Origin: an uncultured Oscillospiraceae bacterium
GTDB lineage: Bacteria; Bacillota; Clostridia; Oscillospirales; Ruminococcaceae
DNA length: 12,250 nucleotides
NCBI GenBank assembly: GCA_900543705.1
Contig: UQSL01000054.1
Span: forward strand, 1-12,250
Direction: 5' to 3'
A program made the position numbers and the translations under genes. The notes beneath the pieces were generated by a model. That model was not told the origin of the DNA, made no database searches, and saw only the letters and a program-made list of their open reading frames with translations. Every line of letters starts with the position of its first letter. Within the stretch, counting starts at the first letter, position 1. Below, in pieces: positions 7,639 through 12,195 of the stretch.

Positions 7639-8691
7639 TTACAAAAACAGTTTCCTGAGCTGCTCCAGAATATTTCGATTATATTCCTCAAGAGTTTCTG
7701 TCTGTAAAGCCCTTTTTTCAGCCATACTCATCGACTGGACAAGGTTCTCCCGCCCTTTTAATCCATCATTATACGGTTCGAGTCGGGTTGGAAAAAACAA
7801 CTCCAACCCTACTGCTTTTGCCTCCCAAAGAACCATACCTTGTCCTTCATAGCGGGAATCTAAGACAAACCCGTCCATCTGCTTTAAATAGGGAAAAGGA
7901 TTTGCCTGATTACCTAAAAACGTGACATATGGCGCGATTCCCAATTCCCGGCACTGAGTCTCCAATTGATTCCGGTCAGGTCCATCCCCTATGATATAGA
8001 GATGAGTGTCTTTCCGCTTGTTCAGAACTTGCGAATATTCGTTGAACAGGATATCAAATCCCTTTTGGTGACAAAGGCGCCCCATCGATACAAAGTTATA
8101 TTTTGACGAATCCACTTTGAAATTTACGTCCAAAGACATTTTCTCATGGATTTCTTTTGAATTGATAAAGTTCGGAATCACATGGATAGGTTTATCTTCA
8201 ATTTTAGCCATTCGTTTGAAAGAAGGTATCACTCCCGCAGAGACAGCAGCAAATTCATCAAAATATCGGAATTTCTTCCGAAAAAAATGCCATAATATCC
8301 GATATTTCGGCTCTTCTTTTCTCTTAATTTCCACATCATTGTGAATCCACATAACTCGCTTTTTTGCATCTACCTGCAACGCACCAATTGCGCATTCGTT
8401 GCGGTAGCTGCTAAAATCGATTGCAACATCATATGTTGTCTTTGGAAAATTCCCCTTATAAAATCCTTTTATTATGTTGAAATAAAGGAAGCGATTCAAA
8501 AAAGGAAGGGACTGTATCTGATAAAAATGAACGTTTTCATCCAATCCCGATAAATCATAAAATGAATTCAAATCACACAGGAATACATCAAGATCAAATT
8601 CATCTTTTGGAAGCATCATCAGGAAATTCACCAAAGATTTTTGAATCCCCCCTACATGTAAATCACTTTGGAAAATTGCAATTTTTTTCAT
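7639..8691 (-). CDS. GT4 family glycosyltransferase
   Basis: This 350-residue, GT-B fold enzyme is predicted to be a retaining transferase using a nucleotide-sugar donor for repeat-unit synthesis. The N-terminal domain begins MKKIAIFQSDLHVGGIQKSL, with the acceptor-side GGIQKSL glycine-rich loop (14-20). The C-terminal Glycos_transf_1 domain (PF00534) shows GRLCHQKGF (204-212), IIGDGPD (233-239), and the family's E-x7-E signature as Glu282...Glu290 in SRYEGQGMVLWEAKAVG. The usual Pro after EG is replaced by Gln, within family variation. The ATG at 8691 has GGAG about 10 nt upstream, a rather long spacing. It is the first gene after a 410-nt gap with its own promoter (8900-8928), heading the tight run of genes down to 190. 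It is distinctly AT-rich (18 of 60 bases GC in 8281-8340), unlike the pyruvyl transferase end of the cluster, suggesting separate acquisition. Confidence 0.88.
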   Translation of the reverse strand: MKKIAIFQSDLHVGGIQKSLVNFLMMLPKDEFDLDVFLCDLNSFYDLSGLDENVHFYQIQSLPFLNRFLYFNIIKGFYKGNFPKTTYDVAIDFSSYRNECAIGALQVDAKKRVMWIHNDVEIKRKEEPKYRILWHFFRKKFRYFDEFAAVSAGVIPSFKRMAKIEDKPIHVIPNFINSKEIHEKMSLDVNFKVDSSKYNFVSMGRLCHQKGFDILFNEYSQVLNKRKDTHLYIIGDGPDRNQLETQCRELGIAPYVTFLGNQANPFPYLKQMDGFVLDSRYEGQGMVLWEAKAVGLELFFPTRLEPYNDGLKGRENLVQSMSMAEKRALQTETLEEYNRNILEQLRKLFL

Positions 8692-8899
8692 TGGAATGGT
8701 ACTCCATCTATTTAAATCGCTTGTATTCTTAGGTTCATCTTCTACCTGACGTAATCATATCGTCCTGTGTTTCCAAGGAATTCTGTTCGTTTTTCGAGAT
8801 ATCATTTTGAAGACTCCCAAATTAGTAAATGGGAAACAGGGAAGGGTTTGGGAAACGGACAGGGCTCGATTCTTTGGTATTTTCAGTAAGCTTCTAACG

Positions 8900-8928
8900 A
8901 TTATACCTTATTACACAATTCTTTTCAA
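8900..8928 (-). promoter_or_regulatory. Sigma-A type promoter for the GT4-to-pyruvyl transferase operon
   Basis: On the minus strand TTGAAA (8923-8928) and a perfect TATAAT (8900-8905) are separated by exactly 17 nt. Predicted transcription starts near 8893, giving a leader of about 200 nt before the ATG at 8691. Confidence 0.75.
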
Positions 8929-8991
8929 TACAGCCTTCTAGACTCCTATTTATCCCTATAGGATTGGCCGATAATCCCAGATTCGGCAAAA

Positions 8992-9023
8992 GGCGCGTTC
9001 CTCTATTTGGGAATGCGCTTTTT
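8992..9023 (+). terminator. Rho-independent terminator, plus-strand orientation
   Basis: GGCGCGTTCC (8992-9001) pairs with GGGAATGCGC (9009-9018) over a short loop and is followed by TTTTT (9019-9023). Flanking AAAA before the stem can extend it. In plus-strand RNA the two imperfect positions are G-U wobbles; in minus-strand RNA they become A-C mismatches, so the hairpin is built for the plus strand. No plus-strand gene precedes it. Confidence 0.55.
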
Positions 9024-9101
9024 GTAAAATATAAGCTTTTCTGTAACAGAAAACCTCCACCGCAGCCGAAACGCCGGAAGTGTGACCAAACCCGTTTAAG
9101 A

Positions 9102-10166
9102 TCAGCTGCTTTTTACTTTGATGCTTTGAGGATGCTTGACCCGGATAAATAAGTCGGAATGCTTTTCACTGGTAAGAACAATAAAACGGGCCAACAGGGA
9201 ATTCAAAAAGACACTTCGTGTTTTCATGACCAATACTGAGAGATTCATCACCAAATCATGTGGGCGGTATTCCTTGAGTTTCCGTTTTAATTTTGGATCT
9301 TTGAGTACTTTTTCCAGCTTCTTTTTCTTTTCCTGCGGTGACAAGGGGCAGTTTCTCAAGAATAAGTTCGTTTCACAGGATAGAATACTCTTGAGATACA
9401 TGTAATTAATTTTGGCATTGGTCGGATCGCTGAACTGGATTTCCGCCTGAAGTTCTTCAATATAGTCGTCGATCAAGTTGCAGATGTCAAACTTATTGTC
9501 GCAATATTTTGTGACAAGGCTTTCCTTTTCCCGGATATGATAGTAATACAGGCATTCTGGGATTACATCAACCCTCCGGCAGCGTTTGAGTACATCGAAG
9601 ACAAACAACCGATCCTCTCCATAATGAAAATCCGGGAATGTAATGCCCCAGCGCTTCAAAAGATCGCGGCGGTATGCCTTATTCCAAATCTGATTCAGCA
9701 GATTATTTTCATACAATTCCCCAAAATTGCGTACCAACTGCTTCGGATTATCGATACTTATCGGCCGGCAAACATTCAAAAAATCGGAATTTTCCCGGAT
9801 ATTACGCATAATAAATCCCCAGACAAGCATGTCCGGTTTATTTGCAAGATGATTTTGAACGCTCTTGAGCATACCTGCCTTCCACTCATCATCCGCATCC
9901 AGAAAGAGAACATATTCCCCTCTGGCAAGGGTCAATCCCACATTCCTGGCCACCGCCGGGCCAGAGTTTTCAATCTTCCGGTAGACAATCCGGTTATCTT
10001 CCCTCATAAATCGGCGGATGATGTCCTCTGTATGGTCGGTGGAGCCGTCATTAATAATAATCAGTTCATAATCTTCCACGGGTTGTCCCAGTACACTTTG
10101 AATAGAAGCATCAATGACATCTTGAGCGTTATATACAGGCATGATAACACTAAAAAAAGGATGCAA
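9102..10166 (-). CDS. GT2 family glycosyltransferase (TTG start)
   Basis: This 354-residue GT-A glycosyltransferase is the first gene of the visible cluster in transcription order. The start is a TTG at 10166, supported by GGAGGGG (10172-10178) five nt upstream and by the position of the first beta strand (FFSVIMPVYN, residues 4-13). The only upstream ATG runs into an immediate stop. Motifs: INDGS (38-42, Asn replacing the usual first Asp), AVARNVG (71-77), metal-binding DADD (90-93) and YGEDRLF (182-188) as the likely catalytic acidic pair. The C-terminal half is basic and helical, ending in RVKHPQSIKVKSS, and could contact the membrane. Its own extended -10 promoter lies at 10238-10266, with a hairpin in the leader. 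It is separated from the next gene by 410 nt, so it may form its own unit. Donor and acceptor are unknown. Confidence 0.86.
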   Translation of the reverse strand: MHPFFSVIMPVYNAQDVIDASIQSVLGQPVEDYELIIINDGSTDHTEDIIRRFMREDNRIVYRKIENSGPAVARNVGLTLARGEYVLFLDADDEWKAGMLKSVQNHLANKPDMLVWGFIMRNIRENSDFLNVCRPISIDNPKQLVRNFGELYENNLLNQIWNKAYRRDLLKRWGITFPDFHYGEDRLFVFDVLKRCRRVDVIPECLYYYHIREKESLVTKYCDNKFDICNLIDDYIEELQAEIQFSDPTNAKINYMYLKSILSCETNLFLRNCPLSPQEKKKKLEKVLKDPKLKRKLKEYRPHDLVMNLSVLVMKTRSVFLNSLLARFIVLTSEKHSDLFIRVKHPQSIKVKSS

Positions 10167-10171
10167 GACTA

Positions 10172-10178
10172 CCCCTCC
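10172..10178 (-). promoter_or_regulatory. Ribosome binding site supporting a TTG start
   Basis: GGAGGGG on the minus strand, 5 nt before the TTG at 10166, fixes the start of the GT2 gene. It also lies only about 15 nt downstream of the leader hairpin (10194-10221). Confidence 0.75.
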
Positions 10179-10193
10179 ATTACAAAGATAAAA

Positions 10194-10221
10194 ATATGCC
10201 CTGCGTAAACGCAGGGCATAT
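10194..10221 (-). terminator. Leader hairpin with U-tract (terminator/attenuator candidate)
   Basis: A perfect 12-bp stem, ATATGCCCTGCG (10194-10205) with CGCAGGGCATAT (10210-10221), closes a 4-nt loop. Read on the minus strand it is followed by TTTTTATCTTT and then by the RBS of the GT2 gene, so it lies within the transcript from the 10238-10266 promoter. An upstream CTGCGTA (10221-10227, minus strand) can pair alternatively with TACGCAG (10201-10207, minus strand) of the loop and 3' arm. It could also simply stop read-through from the regulator genes. Confidence 0.65.
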
Positions 10222-10237
10222 ACGCAGTCTTTTTTTT

Positions 10238-10266
10238 ATTATATCATATAAAAAAACGGAAAACAA
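10238..10266 (-). promoter_or_regulatory. Extended -10 promoter of the first cluster gene
   Basis: On the minus strand a perfect TATAAT (10238-10243) is preceded by TGA, forming an extended -10 element. TTGTTT (10261-10266) lies 17 nt upstream as a weak -35. Transcription should start near 10231, giving a leader of about 65 nt that contains the 10194-10221 hairpin. Confidence 0.7.
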
Positions 10267-10465
10267 GTTTATTAATATTCATGAAAATTCTAAATAAGGT
10301 ATTATATGTAAAAATGCTTCTAAAAAATCACTTTTATATCAAAAGCCATGATCTGTGTTAACGGAAGCTTTTTTGCCTACTATCTGTCTTTCAGACGTGA
10401 AAGAACTGGATCTCTCGGTGGAATATTATGATTTCATATGGGCTCATCTCCATTTCCTTCCCTGC

Positions 10466-10711
10466 TTATCCCGCTTTGGGATTTTGTTGATCATTTGGTG
10501 ACATTTTAGATAAAAAAATATTTACAATTTCTTCTATAGGCCTATTTAAGCCTCTTGCCAATTGATTCAGTTCATCTACATCTGGAATTTTTACTCCATT
10601 AGTTATCTTACTCAATCTCTGACGCTCCCACCCGATAGAACGTGCAAAATCCGCTTCTGTATCAAAGCTACCATAAATCAAGCTGCGTAACTGACGTACT
10701 TTTTTTCCCAT
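10466..10711 (-). CDS. Small XRE-family helix-turn-helix regulator
   Basis: This 81-residue DNA-binding protein is small and lacks any sensing domain, resembling Cro-like or element-borne regulators. The helix-turn-helix region lies around residues 17-62 (FDTEADFARSIGWERQRLSK, then a third-helix segment and PDVDELNQLARGL). The ATG at 10711 is preceded by a near-perfect GGAGGTGA RBS (10716-10723). It is divergent to the second XRE gene, 151 nt away, with shared operator-like dyads between them. It is not recognised as a named protein. A copy of the half site TTGGTGACA lies within its own 3' coding end (10495-10503). It probably represses one or both divergent promoters. An antitoxin role was considered, but no toxin gene is visible beside it. 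Confidence 0.7.
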   Translation of the reverse strand: MGKKVRQLRSLIYGSFDTEADFARSIGWERQRLSKITNGVKIPDVDELNQLARGLNRPIEEIVNIFLSKMSPNDQQNPKAG

Positions 10712-10730
10712 GTTGTCACCTCCTTTTTTC

Positions 10731-10749
10731 TGTCAACCAATTGGTTACA
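10731..10749. promoter_or_regulatory. Operator-like dyad 1
   Basis: TGTCAACCAATTGGTTACA contains the perfect 12-bp palindrome AACCAATTGGTT with near-symmetric TGT/ACA ends. It lies just downstream of the predicted -10 of the small regulator gene, where a bound repressor would block transcription. The half sites resemble the TTGGTGACA copies nearby. Confidence 0.55.
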
Positions 10750-10754
10750 AACAA

Positions 10755-10783
10755 ATATTAGCATTTTTTATCGTGATAGTCAA
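10755..10783 (-). promoter_or_regulatory. Promoter of the small XRE gene
   Basis: On the minus strand TTGACT (10778-10783) and TAATAT (10755-10760) are separated by 17 nt. The -35 hexamer overlaps operator-like dyad 2. Confidence 0.55.
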
Positions 10784-10796
10784 CTGCTTGGTGACA
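10779..10796. promoter_or_regulatory. Operator-like dyad 2
   Basis: GTCAACTGCTTGGTGAC (10779-10795), followed by one more base, is an imperfect dyad whose right arm is TTGGTGACA. It overlaps the -35 of the small regulator promoter. Confidence 0.5.
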
Positions 10797-10811
10797 TTTT
10801 TTTATTTTGTC

Positions 10812-10840
10812 TTGATTTTGGTGACAATCTGTGTTTTAAT
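10812..10840 (+). promoter_or_regulatory. Promoter of the larger XRE gene with embedded half site
   Basis: TTGATT (10812-10817) and TTTAAT (10835-10840) are 17 nt apart on the plus strand. The half site TTGGTGACA (10818-10826) begins directly after the -35 hexamer, so a repressor bound there would cover the promoter. TTGTC around 10808-10812 gives a weak opposite arm. Confidence 0.5.
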
Positions 10841-10862
10841 ATAAACATAAGAAGGTGAATAA

Positions 10863-11264
10863 ATGAAATTTGGAGATAAGCTAAAAGAAATAAGGATTCA
10901 GAGGGGAATGTCTCAAGAGGATTTTGCGAAACTTCTTCACACCTCTAAGCAAGTAATAAGTCGATATGAAACAAATCAGAGAACGCCAAAAATAACTATT
11001 GTACAGCAATATGCAAATATGCTTCATGTTCCCTTGATGTATTTAATTGATGATGATAGAAAAGATTTTAATAAAAACTATACTTCGGATCGCTCGCAAA
11101 AAGAAAAGCCCGCCGTTGATAGCGACGAGCTTGAGCTTGAAAGATTACTTCAAGATCCTCTTGGCAGAGAATTCTACGAAAAATTCCAAAGACTTACTGA
11201 TGAACAAAAGGAAATGATGATAGCCCAGATGCAGGCTCTTTTAAAACGTCGTTCAAATAATTAA
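10863..11264 (+). CDS. XRE-family transcriptional regulator
   Basis: This 133-residue DNA-binding protein has an N-terminal HTH_3 domain (PF01381-like; residues about 6-60: KLKEIRIQRGMSQEDFAKLL, recognition-helix region SKQVISRYETNQRTPK, then LHVPLMYLIDD). A charged linker follows (62-90), then a C-terminal helical segment (PLGREFYEKFQRLTDEQKEMMIAQMQALLKRR) that probably mediates dimerisation. The ATG at 10863 has AAGGTG about 5 nt upstream. It is the only plus-strand gene I accept. Its layout matches CI/SinR-like repressors of prophages and integrative elements, divergent from a smaller Cro-like partner. A 71-nt stretch of its 3' end is covered by an opposite-strand 53-codon ORF (11194-11355), so convergent transcription could influence its expression. 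No integrase follows it, so whether it belongs to a live element is unclear. Confidence 0.82.
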   Translation: MKFGDKLKEIRIQRGMSQEDFAKLLHTSKQVISRYETNQRTPKITIVQQYANMLHVPLMYLIDDDRKDFNKNYTSDRSQKEKPAVDSDELELERLLQDPLGREFYEKFQRLTDEQKEMMIAQMQALLKRRSNN

Positions 11265-11355
11265 TAATTTCGTTGCGTTCATGGTTTGTAAGTTTTGAGA
11301 AAAGACGTATAGCTAGTTTAGTTGGTTCCATGGAGTAATAAATAAATTTTTTCAT
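11194..11355 (-). CDS. Small 53-residue hypothetical protein, antisense to the XRE gene end
   Basis: The translation begins MKKFIYYSMEPTKLAIRLFS and continues KLTNHERNEIINYLNDVLKE, ending FPFVHQ. It is predicted soluble, with an N-terminal beta-like stretch and two amphipathic helices. Support comes from signals rather than homology: ATG at 11355 with AGAGGAG 9 nt upstream (11365-11371), and a promoter TTGGTA-17 nt-TATAAA (11398-11426). It overlaps the last 71 nt of the convergent XRE gene. The KLTNHERNEIINYLN helix resembles in style the C-terminal tails of XRE regulators (LT-E-...-hydrophobic pattern), so it might interact with one, which is inference. I do not recognise a family. It could be a non-translated antisense transcript, but the good RBS argues for a real gene. 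Confidence 0.5.
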   Translation of the reverse strand: MKKFIYYSMEPTKLAIRLFSKLTNHERNEIINYLNDVLKEPASGLSSFPFVHQ

Positions 11356-11397
11356 GACAAATAACTCCTCTGTTTTGTATTCAAGGAGCTCCCATAT

Positions 11398-11426
11398 TTT
11401 ATAACCGGCTTAGAATATCTTACCAA
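11398..11426 (-). promoter_or_regulatory. Promoter of the 53-residue ORF
   Basis: On the minus strand TTGGTA (11421-11426) and TATAAA (11398-11403) are separated by 17 nt. Transcription would start near 11391, about 36 nt before the ATG, and run antisense into the 3' end of the XRE gene. Confidence 0.5.
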
Positions 11427-11555
11427 ATTTTATTCATAATTTCCAGCGCATTTCAGTACCAATGTTCTCCATTCGTGAACTTATCAATTTTAAATTGGCT
11501 AAAAATCAGCTCGTAATAATATTCCGTAATTAAAACAGTTCACCTACAGAAAACC

Positions 11556-11634
11556 AAAGATAAAATAACCGCCCCGGTGCTGGCACACCAGGACGGCCTA
11601 TCACTTGAGTGGCTTCGTTTCAGCTCCGCCCCTC
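11556..11634 (-). ncRNA. Candidate small RNA or attenuated leader
   Basis: A compact minus-strand unit of about 79 nt. A TGTTATAAT extended -10 (11641-11649) predicts a start near 11634. The RNA then shows a G-rich 5' end (GAGGGGCGGAGC), a small possible GCCAC/GUG...GGC hairpin, and a GC-rich intrinsic terminator (11569-11596) followed by UUAUUUUAUCUUU. There is no ORF of note. The 5' GGGGCGG is repeated exactly in the 3' arm of the terminator, so the 5' arm of the terminator could pair with either copy. It is either a free small RNA or the leader of the 53-residue ORF about 200 nt downstream. The family is not recognised with certainty. Confidence 0.45.
11569..11596 (-). terminator. Intrinsic terminator, minus-strand orientation
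   Basis: On the minus strand CCGTCCTGGTG pairs with CACCGGGGCGG as an 11-bp stem with two U-G wobbles and a 6-nt loop, followed by TTATTTTATCTTT. On the plus strand the same positions are C-A mismatches and no T-run follows, so the orientation is clear. Confidence 0.6.
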
Positions 11635-11640
11635 GACAAG

Positions 11641-11670
11641 ATTATAACAGATTTGTCATACATTTGTCTG
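11641..11670 (-). promoter_or_regulatory. Extended -10 promoter of the candidate small RNA
   Basis: On the minus strand TATAAT (11641-11646) is preceded by TGT, making an extended -10 element. A partial -35, CAGACA (11665-11670), lies 18 nt upstream. Confidence 0.55.
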
Positions 11671-11758
11671 TCGGATTTAGAATCTGCCCCCACTAATTTG
11701 GACGGGATTTTCGGACAAATATTAGAACAAGAAAAATAAGTGGGTTACAAGCAAAATG

Positions 11759-11806
11759 AAAAACTCTGTAGGACGGCCTTTCAAGCCATTCTACAGAGTT
11801 TTTTTG
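11759..11806. terminator. Terminator of the tRNA cluster (bidirectional)
   Basis: AACTCTGTAG-type left arm (11759-11771, with leading A residues) pairs with CTACAGAGTTTTT (11791-11803) as a long stem, with an inner GGC/GCC pairing in the loop. On the minus strand it follows the tRNA-Gln 3' end directly and is trailed by TTTTTCATTTT. On the plus strand it is trailed by a T-run as well, so it can work both ways. Confidence 0.8.
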
Positions 11807-11882
11807 TGGTTGGGATGGCTGGACTCGAACCAGCGGAATGACGGAGTCAAAGTCCGTTGCCTTACCACTTGGCTACATCCCA
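11807..11882 (-). tRNA. tRNA-Gln (TTG)
   Basis: Full cloverleaf: acceptor TGGGATG/CATCCCA, D-arm AGCC...GGC, anticodon stem ACGGA/TCCGT with loop CTTTGAC (anticodon TTG, reads CAA/CAG), and TΨC arm with GGTTCGAGTCC. The U1-A72 pair is typical of tRNA-Gln. CCA is encoded. It is the last gene of the minus-strand tRNA cluster and runs straight into the terminator. Confidence 0.95.
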
Positions 11883-11932
11883 AAATATAGGAAAAATGGG
11901 CATCCACAAAATATAGGAAAAATGGGCATCCA
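11881..11932. repeat. Perfect 26-bp tandem duplication in a tRNA spacer
   Basis: Two adjacent identical copies (11881-11906 and 11907-11932) begin CAAAATATAGGAAAAATGGG and end with CATCCA. The first copy starts within the last two bases of the tRNA-Gln 5' end. It lies in the precursor transcript between tRNA-His and tRNA-Gln. A CATCC just left of the first copy suggests that slippage used this short repeat. Confidence 0.9.
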
Positions 11933-11953
11933 CCCGCGCTGTGCGGACGGGTG
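11931..11953. repeat. GC-rich hairpin in the tRNA-His/tRNA-Gln spacer
   Basis: CACCCG (11931-11936) pairs with CGGGTG (11948-11953), and CGC pairs with GCG inside, giving a stable stem. A second, smaller CCGCC/GGCGG hairpin follows before tRNA-His. Neither has a T-run on the minus strand, so they are more likely processing or spacing elements than terminators. Confidence 0.55.
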
Positions 11954-11990
11954 CCCCGTATTTGCCCCGCCACAGAAGGCGGATAAAAAA

Positions 11991-12067
11991 TGGGGTGGAT
12001 AGTCGGAGTCGAACCGACGGCCTCTAGAGCCACAATCTAGCGCTCTAACCAACTGAGCTATATCCAC
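11991..12067 (-). tRNA. tRNA-His (GTG)
   Basis: Acceptor GTGGATA/TATCCAC, anticodon stem CTAGA/TCTAG with loop TTGTGGC (anticodon GTG, reads CAC/CAU), and TΨC arm GTCGG TTCGACT CCGAC. Position 73 is C and the base before position 1 is an encoded G (at 12068), giving the G-1:C73 pair that identifies tRNA-His. CCA is encoded. Confidence 0.95.
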
Positions 12068-12075
12068 CAAATCAC

Positions 12076-12152
12076 TGGTGCGCCAAGAGGGACTCGAACC
12101 CCCGGCCTACTGCTTAGAAGGCAGTTGCTCTATCCAGCTGAGCTATTGGCGC
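12076..12152 (-). tRNA. tRNA-Arg (TCT)
   Basis: Acceptor GCGCCAA/TTGGCGC with A73 and encoded CCA, D-arm AGCTCAGCTGGATAGAGC, and anticodon stem ACTGC/GCAGT with loop CTTCTAA (anticodon TCT, reads AGA/AGG). The spacer to tRNA-His is only 8-9 nt, so the two are surely co-transcribed. Confidence 0.95.
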
Positions 12153-12195
12153 TTATTCCTTTTATTCTGTTAAATGTCTCATAAGAATAAAAAAA

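Larger units (their letters stand above)
8692..9101. other. 410-nt intergenic gap inside the polysaccharide cluster
   Basis: No convincing gene is seen on either strand. The gap holds a strong minus-strand promoter (8900-8928), a plus-strand type terminator hairpin (8992-9023), a G-rich run on the plus strand with four GGG tracts (8831-8852), and short inverted repeats: TCCTAT/ATAGGA near 8943-8963, and TTTTCTG/CAGAAAA at 9037-9053. The transcript from the promoter would have a leader of about 200 nt before the GT4 gene. A tiny 16-codon ORF (8755-8805, minus) with GGGAG 8 nt upstream lies in that leader and is only a possibility. A gap this large between otherwise packed genes may mark a deleted or replaced gene. 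Confidence 0.6.
10167..10465. other. Intergenic region between the regulator block and the polysaccharide cluster
   Basis: This AT-rich 299-nt stretch contains the promoter and leader hairpin of the polysaccharide cluster on its left side. The right part (10270-10465) holds no gene that I can support. It has a 7-bp hairpin, TCTTTCA/TGAAAGA, at 10387-10404 without a T-run, and a weak AAAAGC/GCTTTT inverted repeat around 10340-10373 that might end transcripts of the small regulator gene. Confidence 0.45.
11356..11758. other. Gene-poor stretch between the regulator block and the tRNA cluster
   Basis: No protein gene beyond the 53-residue ORF is seen. The stretch holds that ORF's promoter and RBS, a 13-nt palindrome-like CAATTTTAAATTG (11485-11497), a small-RNA or attenuator unit (11556-11646), and an inverted repeat CCCACTAATTT (11689-11699) / AAATAAGTGGG (11734-11744) with one mismatch. 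No integrase fragment or obvious tRNA-end duplication is visible. Confidence 0.5.

Noticed and set aside
9537..10208. 223-codon plus-strand ORF opposite the first GT2 gene
   Set aside because: It is antisense to a GT2 gene with intact DXD motif, and its end runs through the leader hairpin of the opposite strand.
10466..11264. Toxin-antitoxin module
   Set aside because: Both proteins are helix-turn-helix regulators, no toxin-like partner is adjacent, and the genes are divergent rather than in an operon.
11807..11882. tRNA-Gln 3' end as an attachment site duplicated elsewhere in the window
   Set aside because: I found no second copy of the tRNA 3' end in the regulator block or cluster by eye.
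11791..12070. Minus-strand ORFs across the tRNA-Gln/tRNA-His region
   Set aside because: They run through two complete tRNA genes and the spacer repeats, and parts match the familiar false translation of tRNA genes (for example IAQLVRALDCGSRGRRFDS).
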